Source: Paractinoplanes bogorensis
Lineage (GTDB): Bacteria; Actinomycetota; Actinomycetes; Mycobacteriales; Micromonosporaceae
Length of the DNA stretch: 64,000 bases
Direction of reading: 5' to 3'
Assembly: GCF_018829635.1 (NCBI RefSeq)
Contig: NZ_JAHKKG010000001.1
Location: forward strand, 124,001 to 188,000
The translations under genes were made by a program, and so were the position numbers. Below are positions 1-8,459 of this stretch, piece by piece (position 1 is the first letter of the stretch; every line of letters starts with the position of its first letter). The notes below the pieces were generated by a model, which did no database searches, was not told where the DNA came from, and worked only from the letters and a program-made list of their open reading frames with translations.

Positions 1-488
1 AGCCGGTGCGGCCGGGCGACTTCACGCCGTCGTCCTGGCGCGCACATCTGATCGAGCTGTTCGCCGATGACGCGTTTCCGGCGGCCGGCATCATCCGGGC
101 CACGCCCGAGGTGCTCGGCCCGTGGAACACCGACGACCTGCGGCGGGTGCCGGTGTGGCGGTCGCGTCGGGTGGTGCTGATCGGCGATGCGGCGCACGCG
201 GTGGCGCCCTCGTCCGGTCAGGGCGCGTCGATGGCATTCGAAGACGGCGCGACGCTCGGCCTGTGCCTGCCCGCGGGTTCTGATGTGGCGGCCGGGCTTT
301 CGGACTACGAGCAGCGCCGCCGGTCCCGGGTGGAAAAGGTGGTGGCGGTCGGCCGGCGCAACGGCAGCGGCAAGACGGCCGGGCCGGTCGGGGCGGCGAT
401 CCGTGACGCGATGTTCCCGCTCGTCATGAAGATGCTCTATCGCAAGGGCGACCCGCAGGCGTGGATCTACGACCACCGCGTGGCTTGA
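1..488 (+). CDS. FAD-dependent monooxygenase, C-terminal part
   Basis: The C-terminal end of a flavoprotein monooxygenase of the PHBH/UbiH type; the frame is open at the left edge, so the N-terminal Rossmann fold and most of the substrate domain are missing. The diagnostic second FAD-binding motif is present: RVVLIGDAAHAVAPSSGQG followed by a small-residue helix, in which the GD pair contacts the ribityl/pyrophosphate part of FAD. Such enzymes hydroxylate aromatic or polyketide substrates with NAD(P)H and O2. The substrate cannot be inferred from this fragment and no pathway partner lies downstream. The tail ends in a basic region typical of small actinobacterial family members. Confidence 0.85.
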   Translation, partial: PVRPGDFTPSSWRAHLIELFADDAFPAAGIIRATPEVLGPWNTDDLRRVPVWRSRRVVLIGDAAHAVAPSSGQGASMAFEDGATLGLCLPAGSDVAAGLSDYEQRRRSRVEKVVAVGRRNGSGKTAGPVGAAIRDAMFPLVMKMLYRKGDPQAWIYDHRVA

Positions 489-612
489 GTGTTTTTCGGT
501 CACATTCGGTGAGCGTTAGGTTGACCGGGCACACCCCCCGTTGACCCGATCGGCAACCGCCCGGCAACGCCATAAGCTGGGAACACGTCTTCGTCACGAG
601 AGGAGGGGCGCC

Positions 613-1086
613 ATGGTCAACCCAGTGACGTTCCCCCGTGCAACCGGCACGACGGCCACCTATCTTCACCCTGTGTTGCAGTCGGCGGTGCTCCAGTCGA
701 CCGTCCTGCAGTCCACGGCGAAGCCGGTCGACCCGGCCGCGGCCACGGTGCCGCAGCCGGCCGTGCCCGCGGTGGCCGCCGTGCAGCCGACCGCGGCCTA
801 CGCCGACAACCTGGCCCGCGATGCCGCCACGGCGGTGCGCACGGCCACGGTGACGGCGAAGACGAACCGCAAGACCAGCACCGACGACACGCTCGAGATG
901 GACCCGTTCGACGAGCTGATCCGGCAGGCGTCCCTCGACCGCGCATCGTCCCAGGTCGGCATGCTGCTGACCCGGGCCGCGGCCGAGCGGCGGGTCGCCG
1001 TCACGTCGGGTCTGCCGGCCTCGCGTCTCGTGCAGATCGATTCCACGACGTCGCGGCTCTACCACGCGCTCGACGTCCTCGTCTGA
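613..1086 (+). CDS. hypothetical protein, 157 aa, with N-terminal VLQS repeats
   Basis: I do not recognise a family. The start is set by a perfect AGGAGG at 601-606, six bases before ATG 613. A -10-like TAAGCT at 573-578 lies upstream. Residues about 20-35 contain three tandem near-copies of a four-residue unit (LQSA-VLQST-VLQSTA), followed by an Ala/Pro/Val-rich stretch to about residue 65. A more ordinary charged alpha-helical part follows to the end, including the acidic TLEMDPFDELI segment. There is no signal peptide, membrane segment or cysteine pattern. The gene is monocistronic: a stem-loop terminator follows at 1164. Codon use is typical of the window, so it is probably a real lineage-specific gene of unknown role. 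Confidence 0.7.
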   Translation: MVNPVTFPRATGTTATYLHPVLQSAVLQSTVLQSTAKPVDPAAATVPQPAVPAVAAVQPTAAYADNLARDAATAVRTATVTAKTNRKTSTDDTLEMDPFDELIRQASLDRASSQVGMLLTRAAAERRVAVTSGLPASRLVQIDSTTSRLYHALDVLV

Positions 1087-1536
1087 GGGGCGCGTCCTGA
1101 CCGCGCCGCACGTCGGAGCAAACCCCGGCCGAATGGCGACGCCGTACCGCATCGGCCGATAGGCCAGCCCCAGATCTCTACCGACCTGGGGCTGGTGTTC
1201 GCTGTGCCTCAATCCTTCCGCGCCTCGCGAAATGCCTTCCACGTCTCGCTCACCCGGTGGGCGAGGAGAGCCTTCTCGCACGGTGAGGGCGTTGGCGGTG
1301 GACACCACCGCATGGCGATCGATACGGCACGTTTGTGCGAATGGCCGGACCTGGAGGGCGGCCCGGCGCTCACTGTTCAGTGGCTCAGGGACCGGCTCGT
1401 TGCCGGCGAGTGGAGAAATCCGGATGTCGACGAGACCGGGATGCGCAGTCCACGGATGATGCGATGGCCCGTGGGCGCAGTCTCGTCAACGGCTGGCGAC
1501 GATTGGCCTTAGCGATCGTTCAGGTTTCGCCCTAGG
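1087..1536. other. 450-bp gap with no convincing gene
   Basis: Beyond the terminator at 1164-1195 I see no well-supported gene. A plus-strand frame from ATG 1312 to 1512 would give about 66 residues (starts MAIDTARLCEWPDLEGG). It has no Shine-Dalgarno sequence, and its third codon positions are much less GC-rich than those of neighbouring genes (GTT, ACT, CCA, TCA, AGA occur). It may be a decayed gene fragment or chance. Confidence 0.4.
1164..1195 (+). terminator. stem-loop terminator after the 613-1086 gene
   Basis: A perfect 10-bp inverted repeat, CCAGCCCCAG (1164-1173) and CTGGGGCTGG (1186-1195), encloses a 12-nt loop and is followed by TGTTC. There is no long U tract, as is usual for actinobacterial intrinsic terminators. 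It lies 78 bp after the stop codon. Confidence 0.7.
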
Positions 1537-1538
1537 AT
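1533..1538 (+). promoter_or_regulatory. -10 box for leaderless icmA transcript
   Basis: TAGGAT matches the actinobacterial TANNNT -10 box and lies 7 nt before ATG 1546. Transcription would therefore begin at or next to the start codon. No clear -35 is visible at 17-18 bp. Confidence 0.5.
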
Positions 1539-1545
1539 GGCGGAC

Positions 1546-3219
1546 ATGGATGCAGCCGACATCGCGGCCGGGCGGGAGCGCTGGCAGCGTCGCTACGACG
1601 CCGCGCGCAAGCGGGACGCCGACTTCACCACCCTGTCCGGTGCCTCGGTCGAGCCGGTCTACGGGCCGCCCGGCGACACCGCCTACCCCGGGTTCGACCG
1701 CATCGGCTGGCCGGGCGAATTCCCGTACACGCGGGGGCTCTATCCGACCGGCTACCGCGGGCGCACCTGGACGATCCGGCAGTTCGCCGGCTTCGGCAAC
1801 GCGCGGCAGACCAACGAGCGCTACAAGATGATCCTGGCCAACGGCGGCGGCGGGCTGAGCGTCGCGTTCGACATGCCGACGCTGATGGGCCGCGACTCCG
1901 ACGACCCGCAGTCGGGCGGCGAGGTCGGCCACTGCGGCGTCGCGATCGACTCCGCGGCCGACATGGAAGTGCTCTTCGACGGCATCGACCTCGAGCGGAC
2001 CACGACCAGCATGACGATCTCGGGCCCGGCCGTGCCGATCTTCGTGATGTATCTGGTCGCCGCCGAGCGCCAGGGCGCCGACCTGCACAAGCTCGACGGC
2101 ACGCTGCAGACCGACATCTTCAAGGAATACATCGCGCAGAAGGAATGGCTCTTCCAGCCCGAGCCGCACCTGCGCCTGATCGGCGACCTGATGGAATACT
2201 GCGCGGCCGAGATCCCGCGCTACAAGCCGCTCTCGGTCAGCGGCTACCACATCCGCGAGGCCGGCTCGACCGCCGCGCAGGAACTGGCGTACACCCTGGC
2301 CGATGGTTTCGGCTATGTCGAACTCGGCCTGTCGCGGGGGCTCGACGTCAACCAGTTCGCGCCCGGGCTGAGCTTCTTCTTCGACGCGCACATCGACTTC
2401 TTCGAAGAGATCGCCAAGTTCCGGGCCGCCCGCCGCATCTGGGCCCGCCACCTGCGTGACGACTACGGCGCGACCAGCGAGAAGGCGTTGTGGCTGAAGT
2501 TCCACACGCAGACCGCCGGGGTCTCGCTCACGGCTCAACAGCCGGTCAACAACGTCGTCCGTACGGCGGTGGAAGCTCTTGCCGCAGTCCTGGGCGGCAC
2601 CAATTCGCTGCACACGAACGCGCTCGACGAGACGCTGGCGCTGCCCACCGACGAGTCGGCCGAGATCGCCCTGCGCACCCAGCAGGTGCTGATGGAGGAG
2701 ACGGGTGTGGTCAACGTGGCCGACCCGCTCGGCGGCTCCTGGTATCTCGAGGAGCTGACCGACCGCATCGAGGCCGAGGCCGAGGAGATCTTCGCGCGCA
2801 TCCGTGAGCTGGGCGACGACGGCAGCATCACCGCGGGCATCCTGCGCGGCATCGAGGACGGCTGGTTCACGGCCAACATCGCCGAGGCGGCCTTCGTCTA
2901 TCAGCAGGCGGTCGAGAAGGGCGAGAAGCGGACTGTCGGCGTCAACGCGCACACCGCCACCGTGGCCAAGGAGCTCGAGATCCTGCGGGTGTCGCACGAG
3001 GTCGAGATCGAGCAGAACCGGGCGCTGGGGGCACGGCGATCAGAGCGTGATCCCGTACGGGTAAAAACCGCCCTCGACCTCATGGTGGCCGCGGCCCGCA
3101 GCGGGCAGAACATGATCCCTCCGATGCTCGAGGCGGCTCGCGCCGAGGCGACTCTCGGCGAGATCTGTGGGGCGCTGAAGGACGAGTGGGGCATCTATCG
3201 GGAGCCCGCTCGATTCTGA
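1546..3219 (+). CDS. icmA: acyl-CoA mutase large subunit, isobutyryl-CoA mutase type
   Basis: A 557-residue (beta/alpha)8-barrel subunit of the methylmalonyl-CoA mutase family, lacking a C-terminal B12-binding domain. Two residues that set substrate choice differ from methylmalonyl-CoA mutase: the active-site Tyr is Phe80 (in TIRQFAGFG) and the carboxylate-binding Arg is Gln198 (in KEYIAQKEW). As I recall, Phe80/Gln198 is the pair described for Streptomyces IcmA, which interconverts isobutyryl-CoA and n-butyryl-CoA. Both numbers match exactly when translation starts at ATG 1546, supporting that start over ATG 1537. The catalytic His is in SGYHIREAG (His235). No small B12-binding subunit (IcmB) or MeaB chaperone is adjacent, so it must be encoded elsewhere. 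A related acyl-CoA mutase (pivalyl- or 2-hydroxyisobutyryl-type) is the main alternative. Confidence 0.85.
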   Translation: MDAADIAAGRERWQRRYDAARKRDADFTTLSGASVEPVYGPPGDTAYPGFDRIGWPGEFPYTRGLYPTGYRGRTWTIRQFAGFGNARQTNERYKMILANGGGGLSVAFDMPTLMGRDSDDPQSGGEVGHCGVAIDSAADMEVLFDGIDLERTTTSMTISGPAVPIFVMYLVAAERQGADLHKLDGTLQTDIFKEYIAQKEWLFQPEPHLRLIGDLMEYCAAEIPRYKPLSVSGYHIREAGSTAAQELAYTLADGFGYVELGLSRGLDVNQFAPGLSFFFDAHIDFFEEIAKFRAARRIWARHLRDDYGATSEKALWLKFHTQTAGVSLTAQQPVNNVVRTAVEALAAVLGGTNSLHTNALDETLALPTDESAEIALRTQQVLMEETGVVNVADPLGGSWYLEELTDRIEAEAEEIFARIRELGDDGSITAGILRGIEDGWFTANIAEAAFVYQQAVEKGEKRTVGVNAHTATVAKELEILRVSHEVEIEQNRALGARRSERDPVRVKTALDLMVAAARSGQNMIPPMLEAARAEATLGEICGALKDEWGIYREPARF

Positions 3220-3325
3220 ATCTTCCGGACAAAAAGTCGCCGCCGCACCATGCTCTTGTGACGTCCGATATCAGCTGCCTCGGGGCGCGGCGAAGTGCCT
3301 TGTCAGCGTGCGAGACTAGGTAACC

Positions 3326-4264
3326 ATGAGCGACCCACGGACCACTCCGTCGATCTTCACCCGCGGCGCGGTCGATCTCAGCGCGCTGCGTGCCCCGGCG
3401 CCGTCCCCGTCGTCGGCGAGCCGACCGGCCGAGAGCGCCGCCCCCGACGGCCCGTCCAGCCCCATCCCCGGCGGTCTGCCCGGCGGTGTGGCCCCCGAGA
3501 CGATCATCGACGTCACCGAGACCAACTTCCAGACGGCCGTCCTCGAGCGGTCCCTGAGCACCCCGGTCATCCTCGACTTCTGGGCCGACTGGTGCGAGCC
3601 CTGCAAGCAGCTGTCGCCGATCCTCGAGCGGCTGGCCCACGAGGGCGGCGGCTCCTGGGTGCTGGGCAAGGTCGATGTGGACGCGAACCCCCGCCTGGCC
3701 CAGGCGCTGCGGGTACAGGGCATCCCGATGGTGGTCGCGGTCGTCAACGGTCAGCTCGTCGAGGGCTTCACCGGCGTGCTGCCCGAGTCCCAGGTCAAGC
3801 AATATGTCGACGCCGTGCTCAAGGCGGGCGGCATCTCGGTCGAGGCCCCGGAGGACCCGCGTCTCGACGCCGCCGACGACGCGCTCATGGGCGGCGACCT
3901 CGACGAGGCCGAGGCGGCCTACCGCAAGATCCTGGCCGAGCACCCGGCCGACGCCGCCGCCGAGAGCGGGCTGGCCCAGGTCGAGCTCTACCGGCGGATC
4001 TCCGGCGGCGACGCGGCGAGCGCCGTCGCCAAGGCCGAGGCCGCCCCCGACGACATCGACGCACAGCGCCTCGCCGCCGACGTCGAGGTGCTGAGCGGGG
4101 AGGCGGACAAGGCCTACGCTCGGCTCGTCGCCCTCGTCAAGCGGACGTCCGGCGATGAGCGCGACGCCGTACGGAAGCATCTGCTCTCGCTGTTCAGCGT
4201 GGCCGGCCCGGACGACCCCGCGGTCGCCTCGGCCCGCCGGGCCCTGGCCAGCGCCCTCTTCTAG
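3326..4264 (+). CDS. thioredoxin-domain/TPR co-chaperone (CnoX/YbbN family)
   Basis: A 312-residue cytosolic protein. Residues 1-55 are a Pro/Ser/Ala-rich leader, about 57-165 form a thioredoxin fold with a full redox motif [10 protein letters not shown] (Cys90, Cys93) and the cis-Pro segment QGIPMVV. About 180-312 are helical repeats of TPR type. This order is that of the CnoX/YbbN family, which holds unfolding proteins and can protect cysteines from over-oxidation; many proteobacterial members have lost one cysteine, whereas both are kept here. The next gene starts 15 nt downstream, so the two probably form one operon. ATG 3326 has only a weak upstream ribosome-binding sequence. Confidence 0.85.
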   Translation: MSDPRTTPSIFTRGAVDLSALRAPAPSPSSASRPAESAAPDGPSSPIPGGLPGGVAPETIIDVTETNFQTAVLERSLSTPVILDFWADWCEPCKQLSPILERLAHEGGGSWVLGKVDVDANPRLAQALRVQGIPMVVAVVNGQLVEGFTGVLPESQVKQYVDAVLKAGGISVEAPEDPRLDAADDALMGGDLDEAEAAYRKILAEHPADAAAESGLAQVELYRRISGGDAASAVAKAEAAPDDIDAQRLAADVEVLSGEADKAYARLVALVKRTSGDERDAVRKHLLSLFSVAGPDDPAVASARRALASALF

Positions 4265-4279
4265 GCAGGGAGCCGCCCC

Positions 4280-6133
4280 GTGCGCCGCATCGCCGTCCTC
4301 GACGCACCGTCCAATCTCGGTCTGCGCCCGCCGACCGTGACGTCGGTGCCGGGCTGCGCCAAGGCGCCCGGGGCGCTGCGCGACCACGGCCTGCTGACCA
4401 AGCTCAACGCCCGCGACGCCGGCTGCCTGACCCCGCCCCGCTACGACGTGGGCGACTGGCGGCCGGGCGACGGGGTGGCCATGGCGCCGCAGATCGCGGC
4501 CTACTCGCGAGCGCTGGCCGACCGGATCGGCGCGATCCTCGACGCGGGTGAGTTCCCGGTGATCCTCGGCGGCGACTGCTCGATCCTGCTCGGGTCCGGG
4601 GTGGCCATGCACCGGCTCGGCGAGTCGGTCGGCGGGCGCATCGGCCTGGTCTTCGTCGACGGGCACTCCGACTTCCGGCACCCCGGCAACGCCTCCTATG
4701 TGGGCGCTGCCGCAGGTGAGGACCTGGCGCTGGTGACCGGCCGGGGCCAGGCCGACCTGGCCGCGATCGAGGGCCGCCGCCCCTACTTCCGCGACGTCGA
4801 CGTGGTGGTGATGGGCATCCGTGCCCAAGACGAATACCGCCTCGACCTGCAGGCGGCCGGCATAGTGACCCGGCCGGTGCCGGCGTTGCGGGCCGAGGGC
4901 GCGGCGCGCAGTGCCCAGTGGGCGCGCGAGCAGCTGGTCGACTGCGCCGGCTACTGGGTGCACATGGACGTGGACGTGCTCGACCCGGCCGTGATGCCGG
5001 CGGTCGACGCACCCTCGCCCGGCGGGATCGCCTTTCCCGAGCTCGAGATCCTGCTGGCCGGCCTGGTCGAGTCGCCGCACTGCCTGGGCGTCGAGATCAC
5101 GGTCTTCGACCCGGACTACGACACAGACGGCTCCTACGCGTCCGAGATCGTCAACGCAATCACGGCCGGCCTGGCCAACGCCCACACGGTGCCGTTGCGC
5201 CCCGACCTGGTGGCGGCCCGCGCCGACCTGAACAACACCGAGGCCGCCGCTCCCGCCCCGGAGCCCGACGACGACGCCGACCAGGTTGTGGCCGGTTCCC
5301 CGGGGTCGCGGGCGAGTCTCGACCAGGCGCTCGGTCTGGACGGGTCACGGCCTCGGCTGGGCGGTCTCGGCGCCCTGCGAACCGGCTTGGAACGATCGCG
5401 TCCCGACTCTGAGCCGGAGCCCGATACCGACGACGCCGACTCTCGTCCGGCGGTGACGGGCTCGTCCGGACTGCTGCGCCCCCGTTCCGGTGTCAACCGG
5501 GTGGGCCGGACCGAGTCGCTGATAGCGGGCTTCAACCGTGGCGACGCCCGGCCGGGCGGTTTGCGCCGACCGCAGCCGGCCGCAGCCACCGAGCCCGACG
5601 ACGCCGAACGAGAGCGCCGGGCCAACGCCGCAGCGTCCAGCGTGGCTCTGGCCGCCGCCGGCATGTCCGAGGGCATCGCCGACGATGTGGCGATCCCCGA
5701 CAGCACGCTGGCCGGTGTCGATGAGGCCGGCGAAATCCCGGCCGAAGCCGCCGCCTACGAGACCGAATCAGACCCGGCCGACGTGGCAGGTGCCGTCGAA
5801 GTCGAGCCGACCGCCGTCGACTCCTCCCGGGCCGATCAGCCCGCGACGCCCGGAGATGCGGAGTCGCTGGACGAGCCTGAGCCGACCGGCGAAGCCGAGC
5901 CGGTGGGCGAAGCCGAACTGCTGGACGATCCCGACCCGGTGAACGGCGAGCCCCCGGCCAGCCTGGTGCCCCGCCCACTAGGCCAGGCCCCATTGCTCGA
6001 CTCGGCGCCACTGCCCGCGACCCGCCCCGGCATGCTGCGCCCGCGATCACCCGAGGAGCAGGAGCCGTTCTCGCTCCCGATCCAGCGCCCCGCCTTCGAC
6101 CTGGGCTCCGACACCCCAGCCGACATCACCTGA
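4280..6133 (+). CDS. ureohydrolase (arginase)-family protein with long disordered tail
   Basis: A 617-residue protein. Residues 1 to about 305 are an arginase/agmatinase fold: GGDCS (Cys100), DGHSD (Asp127, His129, Asp131), MDVDVLDP (Asp230, Asp232) and VEITVFDPDYD. In arginases the first motif is GGDHS and its His is a Mn ligand; here it is Cys, so metal binding or activity may differ. Residues about 306-617 are low-complexity, rich in Glu, Asp, Pro, Ala and Arg, with no predicted fold. This tail carries recurring short motifs (GLLRPRSG, GGLRRPQP, GMLRPRSP). GTG 4280 is preceded by GCAGGGAG at good spacing. It lies 15 nt after the CnoX-like gene. The substrate is unknown; a formimidoyl-, guanidino- or non-catalytic role are all possible. 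Confidence 0.75.
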   Translation: MRRIAVLDAPSNLGLRPPTVTSVPGCAKAPGALRDHGLLTKLNARDAGCLTPPRYDVGDWRPGDGVAMAPQIAAYSRALADRIGAILDAGEFPVILGGDCSILLGSGVAMHRLGESVGGRIGLVFVDGHSDFRHPGNASYVGAAAGEDLALVTGRGQADLAAIEGRRPYFRDVDVVVMGIRAQDEYRLDLQAAGIVTRPVPALRAEGAARSAQWAREQLVDCAGYWVHMDVDVLDPAVMPAVDAPSPGGIAFPELEILLAGLVESPHCLGVEITVFDPDYDTDGSYASEIVNAITAGLANAHTVPLRPDLVAARADLNNTEAAAPAPEPDDDADQVVAGSPGSRASLDQALGLDGSRPRLGGLGALRTGLERSRPDSEPEPDTDDADSRPAVTGSSGLLRPRSGVNRVGRTESLIAGFNRGDARPGGLRRPQPAAATEPDDAERERRANAAASSVALAAAGMSEGIADDVAIPDSTLAGVDEAGEIPAEAAAYETESDPADVAGAVEVEPTAVDSSRADQPATPGDAESLDEPEPTGEAEPVGEAELLDDPDPVNGEPPASLVPRPLGQAPLLDSAPLPATRPGMLRPRSPEEQEPFSLPIQRPAFDLGSDTPADIT

Positions 6134-6184
6134 CCCGACCGAGCCCGCCGGCCGATCTTGCCTAGGCGATCACCACAGAGCCCA

Positions 6185-6284
6185 CCCTCCCAAGGGGGCG
6201 ACCCCCGCAACCATTATCGGGGATTTGGGCGATCTTTGCGTTTCGGTGCCGGCTGGCCTGTGGATAACTCCGCACTGTGGACAC
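6185..6284 (+). repeat. intergenic DnaA-box-pair element, copy 1
   Basis: This element fills the gap between two convergent genes. It begins with CCTCCCAAGGGGG, then a G5-cga-C5 hairpin core (6194-6206). About 60 bp later come two direct DnaA-box-like 9-mers: TGTGGATAA (6259-6267) and TGTGGACAC (6276-6284), start-to-start spacing 17 bp. The first is the complement of TTATCCACA, the classic DnaA box. The second differs by one base from the complement of TTGTCCACA, the actinobacterial consensus. The same layout recurs at 34.3 and 56.0 kb. Confidence 0.7.
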
Positions 6285-6321
6285 AGGCAGTTGGCGGCGA
6301 CTGGTGCAGTAGGGCTATCGG

Positions 6322-8253
6322 CTACTTGGCGGCCAGGGTGGTCAGGAAACGGTTGACGATGGGGACTGCGGCCTCGGAACCTGCGCCGCCCTTTTCGACC
6401 ATGACGGCGAAAGCCACGTCGCCCTGGTAGCCGATGAACCACGAGTGCGTGTCCTCGGTGCCCTCGCTGAACTCGGCCGTTCCGGTCTTGCCGAAGACTG
6501 CGCCTCCGGGGGTGCTGCGCAGCGCCGTGCCGGTGCCGGCCGTGACGACCTCGCGCATCATCTTGCGCAGGGCGGTCACGGCGGCCGTGTCCAGCGGCGA
6601 ACCGTCGGCGGCGGGGGCGGCGGGGGCCGGGTCGAGCACCAAGGTTGGCTGCTTGAACTGGCCGCGCGCGATCGCGGCGGTTGCGCCCGCCATGGCCAGC
6701 GGGCTCACCGCGGTTGCGCCCTGGCCGAAGGTGGCTGCGGCGAGTTCGGTCGGGGTGTTGGCGGGGGAGAGTTTGCCGCTGAACGCGTCCACACCCAGGT
6801 CCCACTTTCCGCCGAGGCCGAGTGACGAGGCAGCCGAGTTCAGGCCGTCGGCGCCCAGCTTGGACGACAAGCCGACGAAGGCCGTGTTGCACGACTTGGC
6901 GAAGTCCACATGGAACGGAACGTTGCCGAGGGCCTCGTCGTGGGAGTTCTTGAACTGGCGACCGGCCACGACCGCGTTCTTGGGGCAGGCCACTGTGGTG
7001 TCGGCCGTGGCTACCTTTTTCTGCAGGATCCCGTACGCGGAAACCGCCTTGAACGTGGAACCGGGGGCGACCTGGCCGGTCAGCGCGGTGTTGACCGTGC
7101 CGCCGTCGGGGCCGTTGGCGACCGCGAGCACCGAGCCGTCGCTGACCTTGATCGCGACCAGTGAGCTGGCCTGCTTCTGGGTGCTCAGGGCCTGGTCGGC
7201 CGCGTTCTGCGTGCGTACGTCAATGGTGGTTTTAACCGATTTGCCGGCCACCGGATCCGTGGTGAAGACCGACTTAGGTGCAGTGTCCGCATTGTCCCCG
7301 GACCCGGAGGTGCCTCCACTGATCGCGACCGAGATGCCGGCCGTACCGCGCAGCACGCCGTCGTACTTCTGCTGCAGGCCGCCGTGACCAACGGTGTCGC
7401 CCTGAGCGAGGGTCTGCGGGTTCTTCTGGATGTCCTCGGCGGTCGCGGCGTCGACCGTACCGAGCAGCGCGCGGGCGAACACCCTGGTCGGCGCGAGGTT
7501 GCGGTTCTCCTTGATGAACACCGTGCCGTTGAGTGCGCGCAGGCCGGGGCGAATCTTGTTGTAGTCGGGCTCGCGCAGCGTGATCAGGTCGACGAAGGCG
7601 CCGGGGTCGGCGTTCTTGACCCGATCGGCCAGGTTGGCCGTGTCGACCGTCACGCCGATCTTCTTGAATTCGGCGGCCAGCCCGGTGCGCAGGGCGGCCA
7701 GATCGGTGACCCGCTGCGGTTCGACGCCGACCATCACCACCGGGCGCGGGGTGACGATCGGCTTGCCGGCGGCGTCGAGGATGCTCGCCCGGTCGGCCCG
7801 GAGCCGCTTCACCTGAAACTTGTCGCCACTGGTCAGCTCGTTGTGCAGCACCGACGGCTCCCACACCACACGCCAGCCGTCGCTGCTCTGCTTGGTCAGT
7901 CGCAGGGTGCTCTCGTACGACCATTTGATGTCGCCCGGCAGCGTCCAGTCGAGCTTGAGGGTGTTGGTCGCGTTGTCGCCGGTCGTCTTCGGATCGCCGG
8001 TGGCGGTGACCGTCAGCGGTTGCTTGGCCAGGTCGCCGGAGACCTCTTTGATCTGCTCCAGCACGGCCGGCGCCGCGATCTTGCCGCCATCGGCGCCGAC
8101 GAATCCGATCTTGCTGAGGTCACCGGCCTTCCAACCGGCCACGAAGTCGTCGATCGTGCCGTCGGGGCCGTCCTTCGAGCACCCGGCCAGGGCGCCCGCC
8201 ACCAGCGCGACGGTGGCCGCCGCTCCGATCGCGCGCCGCACGTGGAGGTGCAT
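6322..8253 (-). CDS. penicillin-binding protein, lipoprotein transpeptidase (class B type)
   Basis: A 643-residue exported peptidoglycan DD-transpeptidase. The N-terminus is a lipoprotein signal peptide ending in ALAGC. About 30-150 resembles the NTF2-like MecA_N domain, 155-320 the PBP dimerisation region, and 340-643 the transpeptidase domain. All three catalytic motifs are present: SxxK as STFK (Ser399, Lys402), SxN as SCN (Ser454) and KTG as KTGTAEF (Lys589). ATG 8253 is chosen because GAAAGGGG lies 5 nt upstream; a TTG five codons earlier overlaps that ribosome site. No shape-determining or cell-division partner is adjacent. It crosslinks the cell wall outside the membrane. Architecture is close to MecA/PBP2a-like actinobacterial proteins, which does not by itself imply beta-lactam resistance. 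Confidence 0.9.
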   Translation of the reverse strand: MHLHVRRAIGAAATVALVAGALAGCSKDGPDGTIDDFVAGWKAGDLSKIGFVGADGGKIAAPAVLEQIKEVSGDLAKQPLTVTATGDPKTTGDNATNTLKLDWTLPGDIKWSYESTLRLTKQSSDGWRVVWEPSVLHNELTSGDKFQVKRLRADRASILDAAGKPIVTPRPVVMVGVEPQRVTDLAALRTGLAAEFKKIGVTVDTANLADRVKNADPGAFVDLITLREPDYNKIRPGLRALNGTVFIKENRNLAPTRVFARALLGTVDAATAEDIQKNPQTLAQGDTVGHGGLQQKYDGVLRGTAGISVAISGGTSGSGDNADTAPKSVFTTDPVAGKSVKTTIDVRTQNAADQALSTQKQASSLVAIKVSDGSVLAVANGPDGGTVNTALTGQVAPGSTFKAVSAYGILQKKVATADTTVACPKNAVVAGRQFKNSHDEALGNVPFHVDFAKSCNTAFVGLSSKLGADGLNSAASSLGLGGKWDLGVDAFSGKLSPANTPTELAAATFGQGATAVSPLAMAGATAAIARGQFKQPTLVLDPAPAAPAADGSPLDTAAVTALRKMMREVVTAGTGTALRSTPGGAVFGKTGTAEFSEGTEDTHSWFIGYQGDVAFAVMVEKGGAGSEAAVPIVNRFLTTLAAK

Positions 8254-8401
8254 GAGGGCCCCTTTCAACGGGTATCGCCATAAAGCCGGGAACGAGGGTG
8301 ACGGTAGTGAACGGACGCACGCCCCGCTGACCCGAAGGTCAAATTCTCCCGCCCTTCGGACCTTTCACCCCGCGCCTGTCCGCGCGTTCCACGCGGGGTT
8401 C

Positions 8402-8407
8402 TAGGCT
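8402..8407 (+). promoter_or_regulatory. candidate -10 box of gdh
   Basis: TAGGCT, the same -10 form seen at other starts here, would give a leader of about 45 nt containing the gdh ribosome site (GAGGGGAG). A 7-bp inverted repeat, CCCCGCG (8369-8375) and CGCGGGG (8393-8399), sits directly upstream over the -35 position and could be an operator. Confidence 0.4.
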
Positions 8408-8459
8408 GTGCGGGACACGTTCGAACCCACAGTGTCGTGGGTGAGGGGAGCGCCAGACC

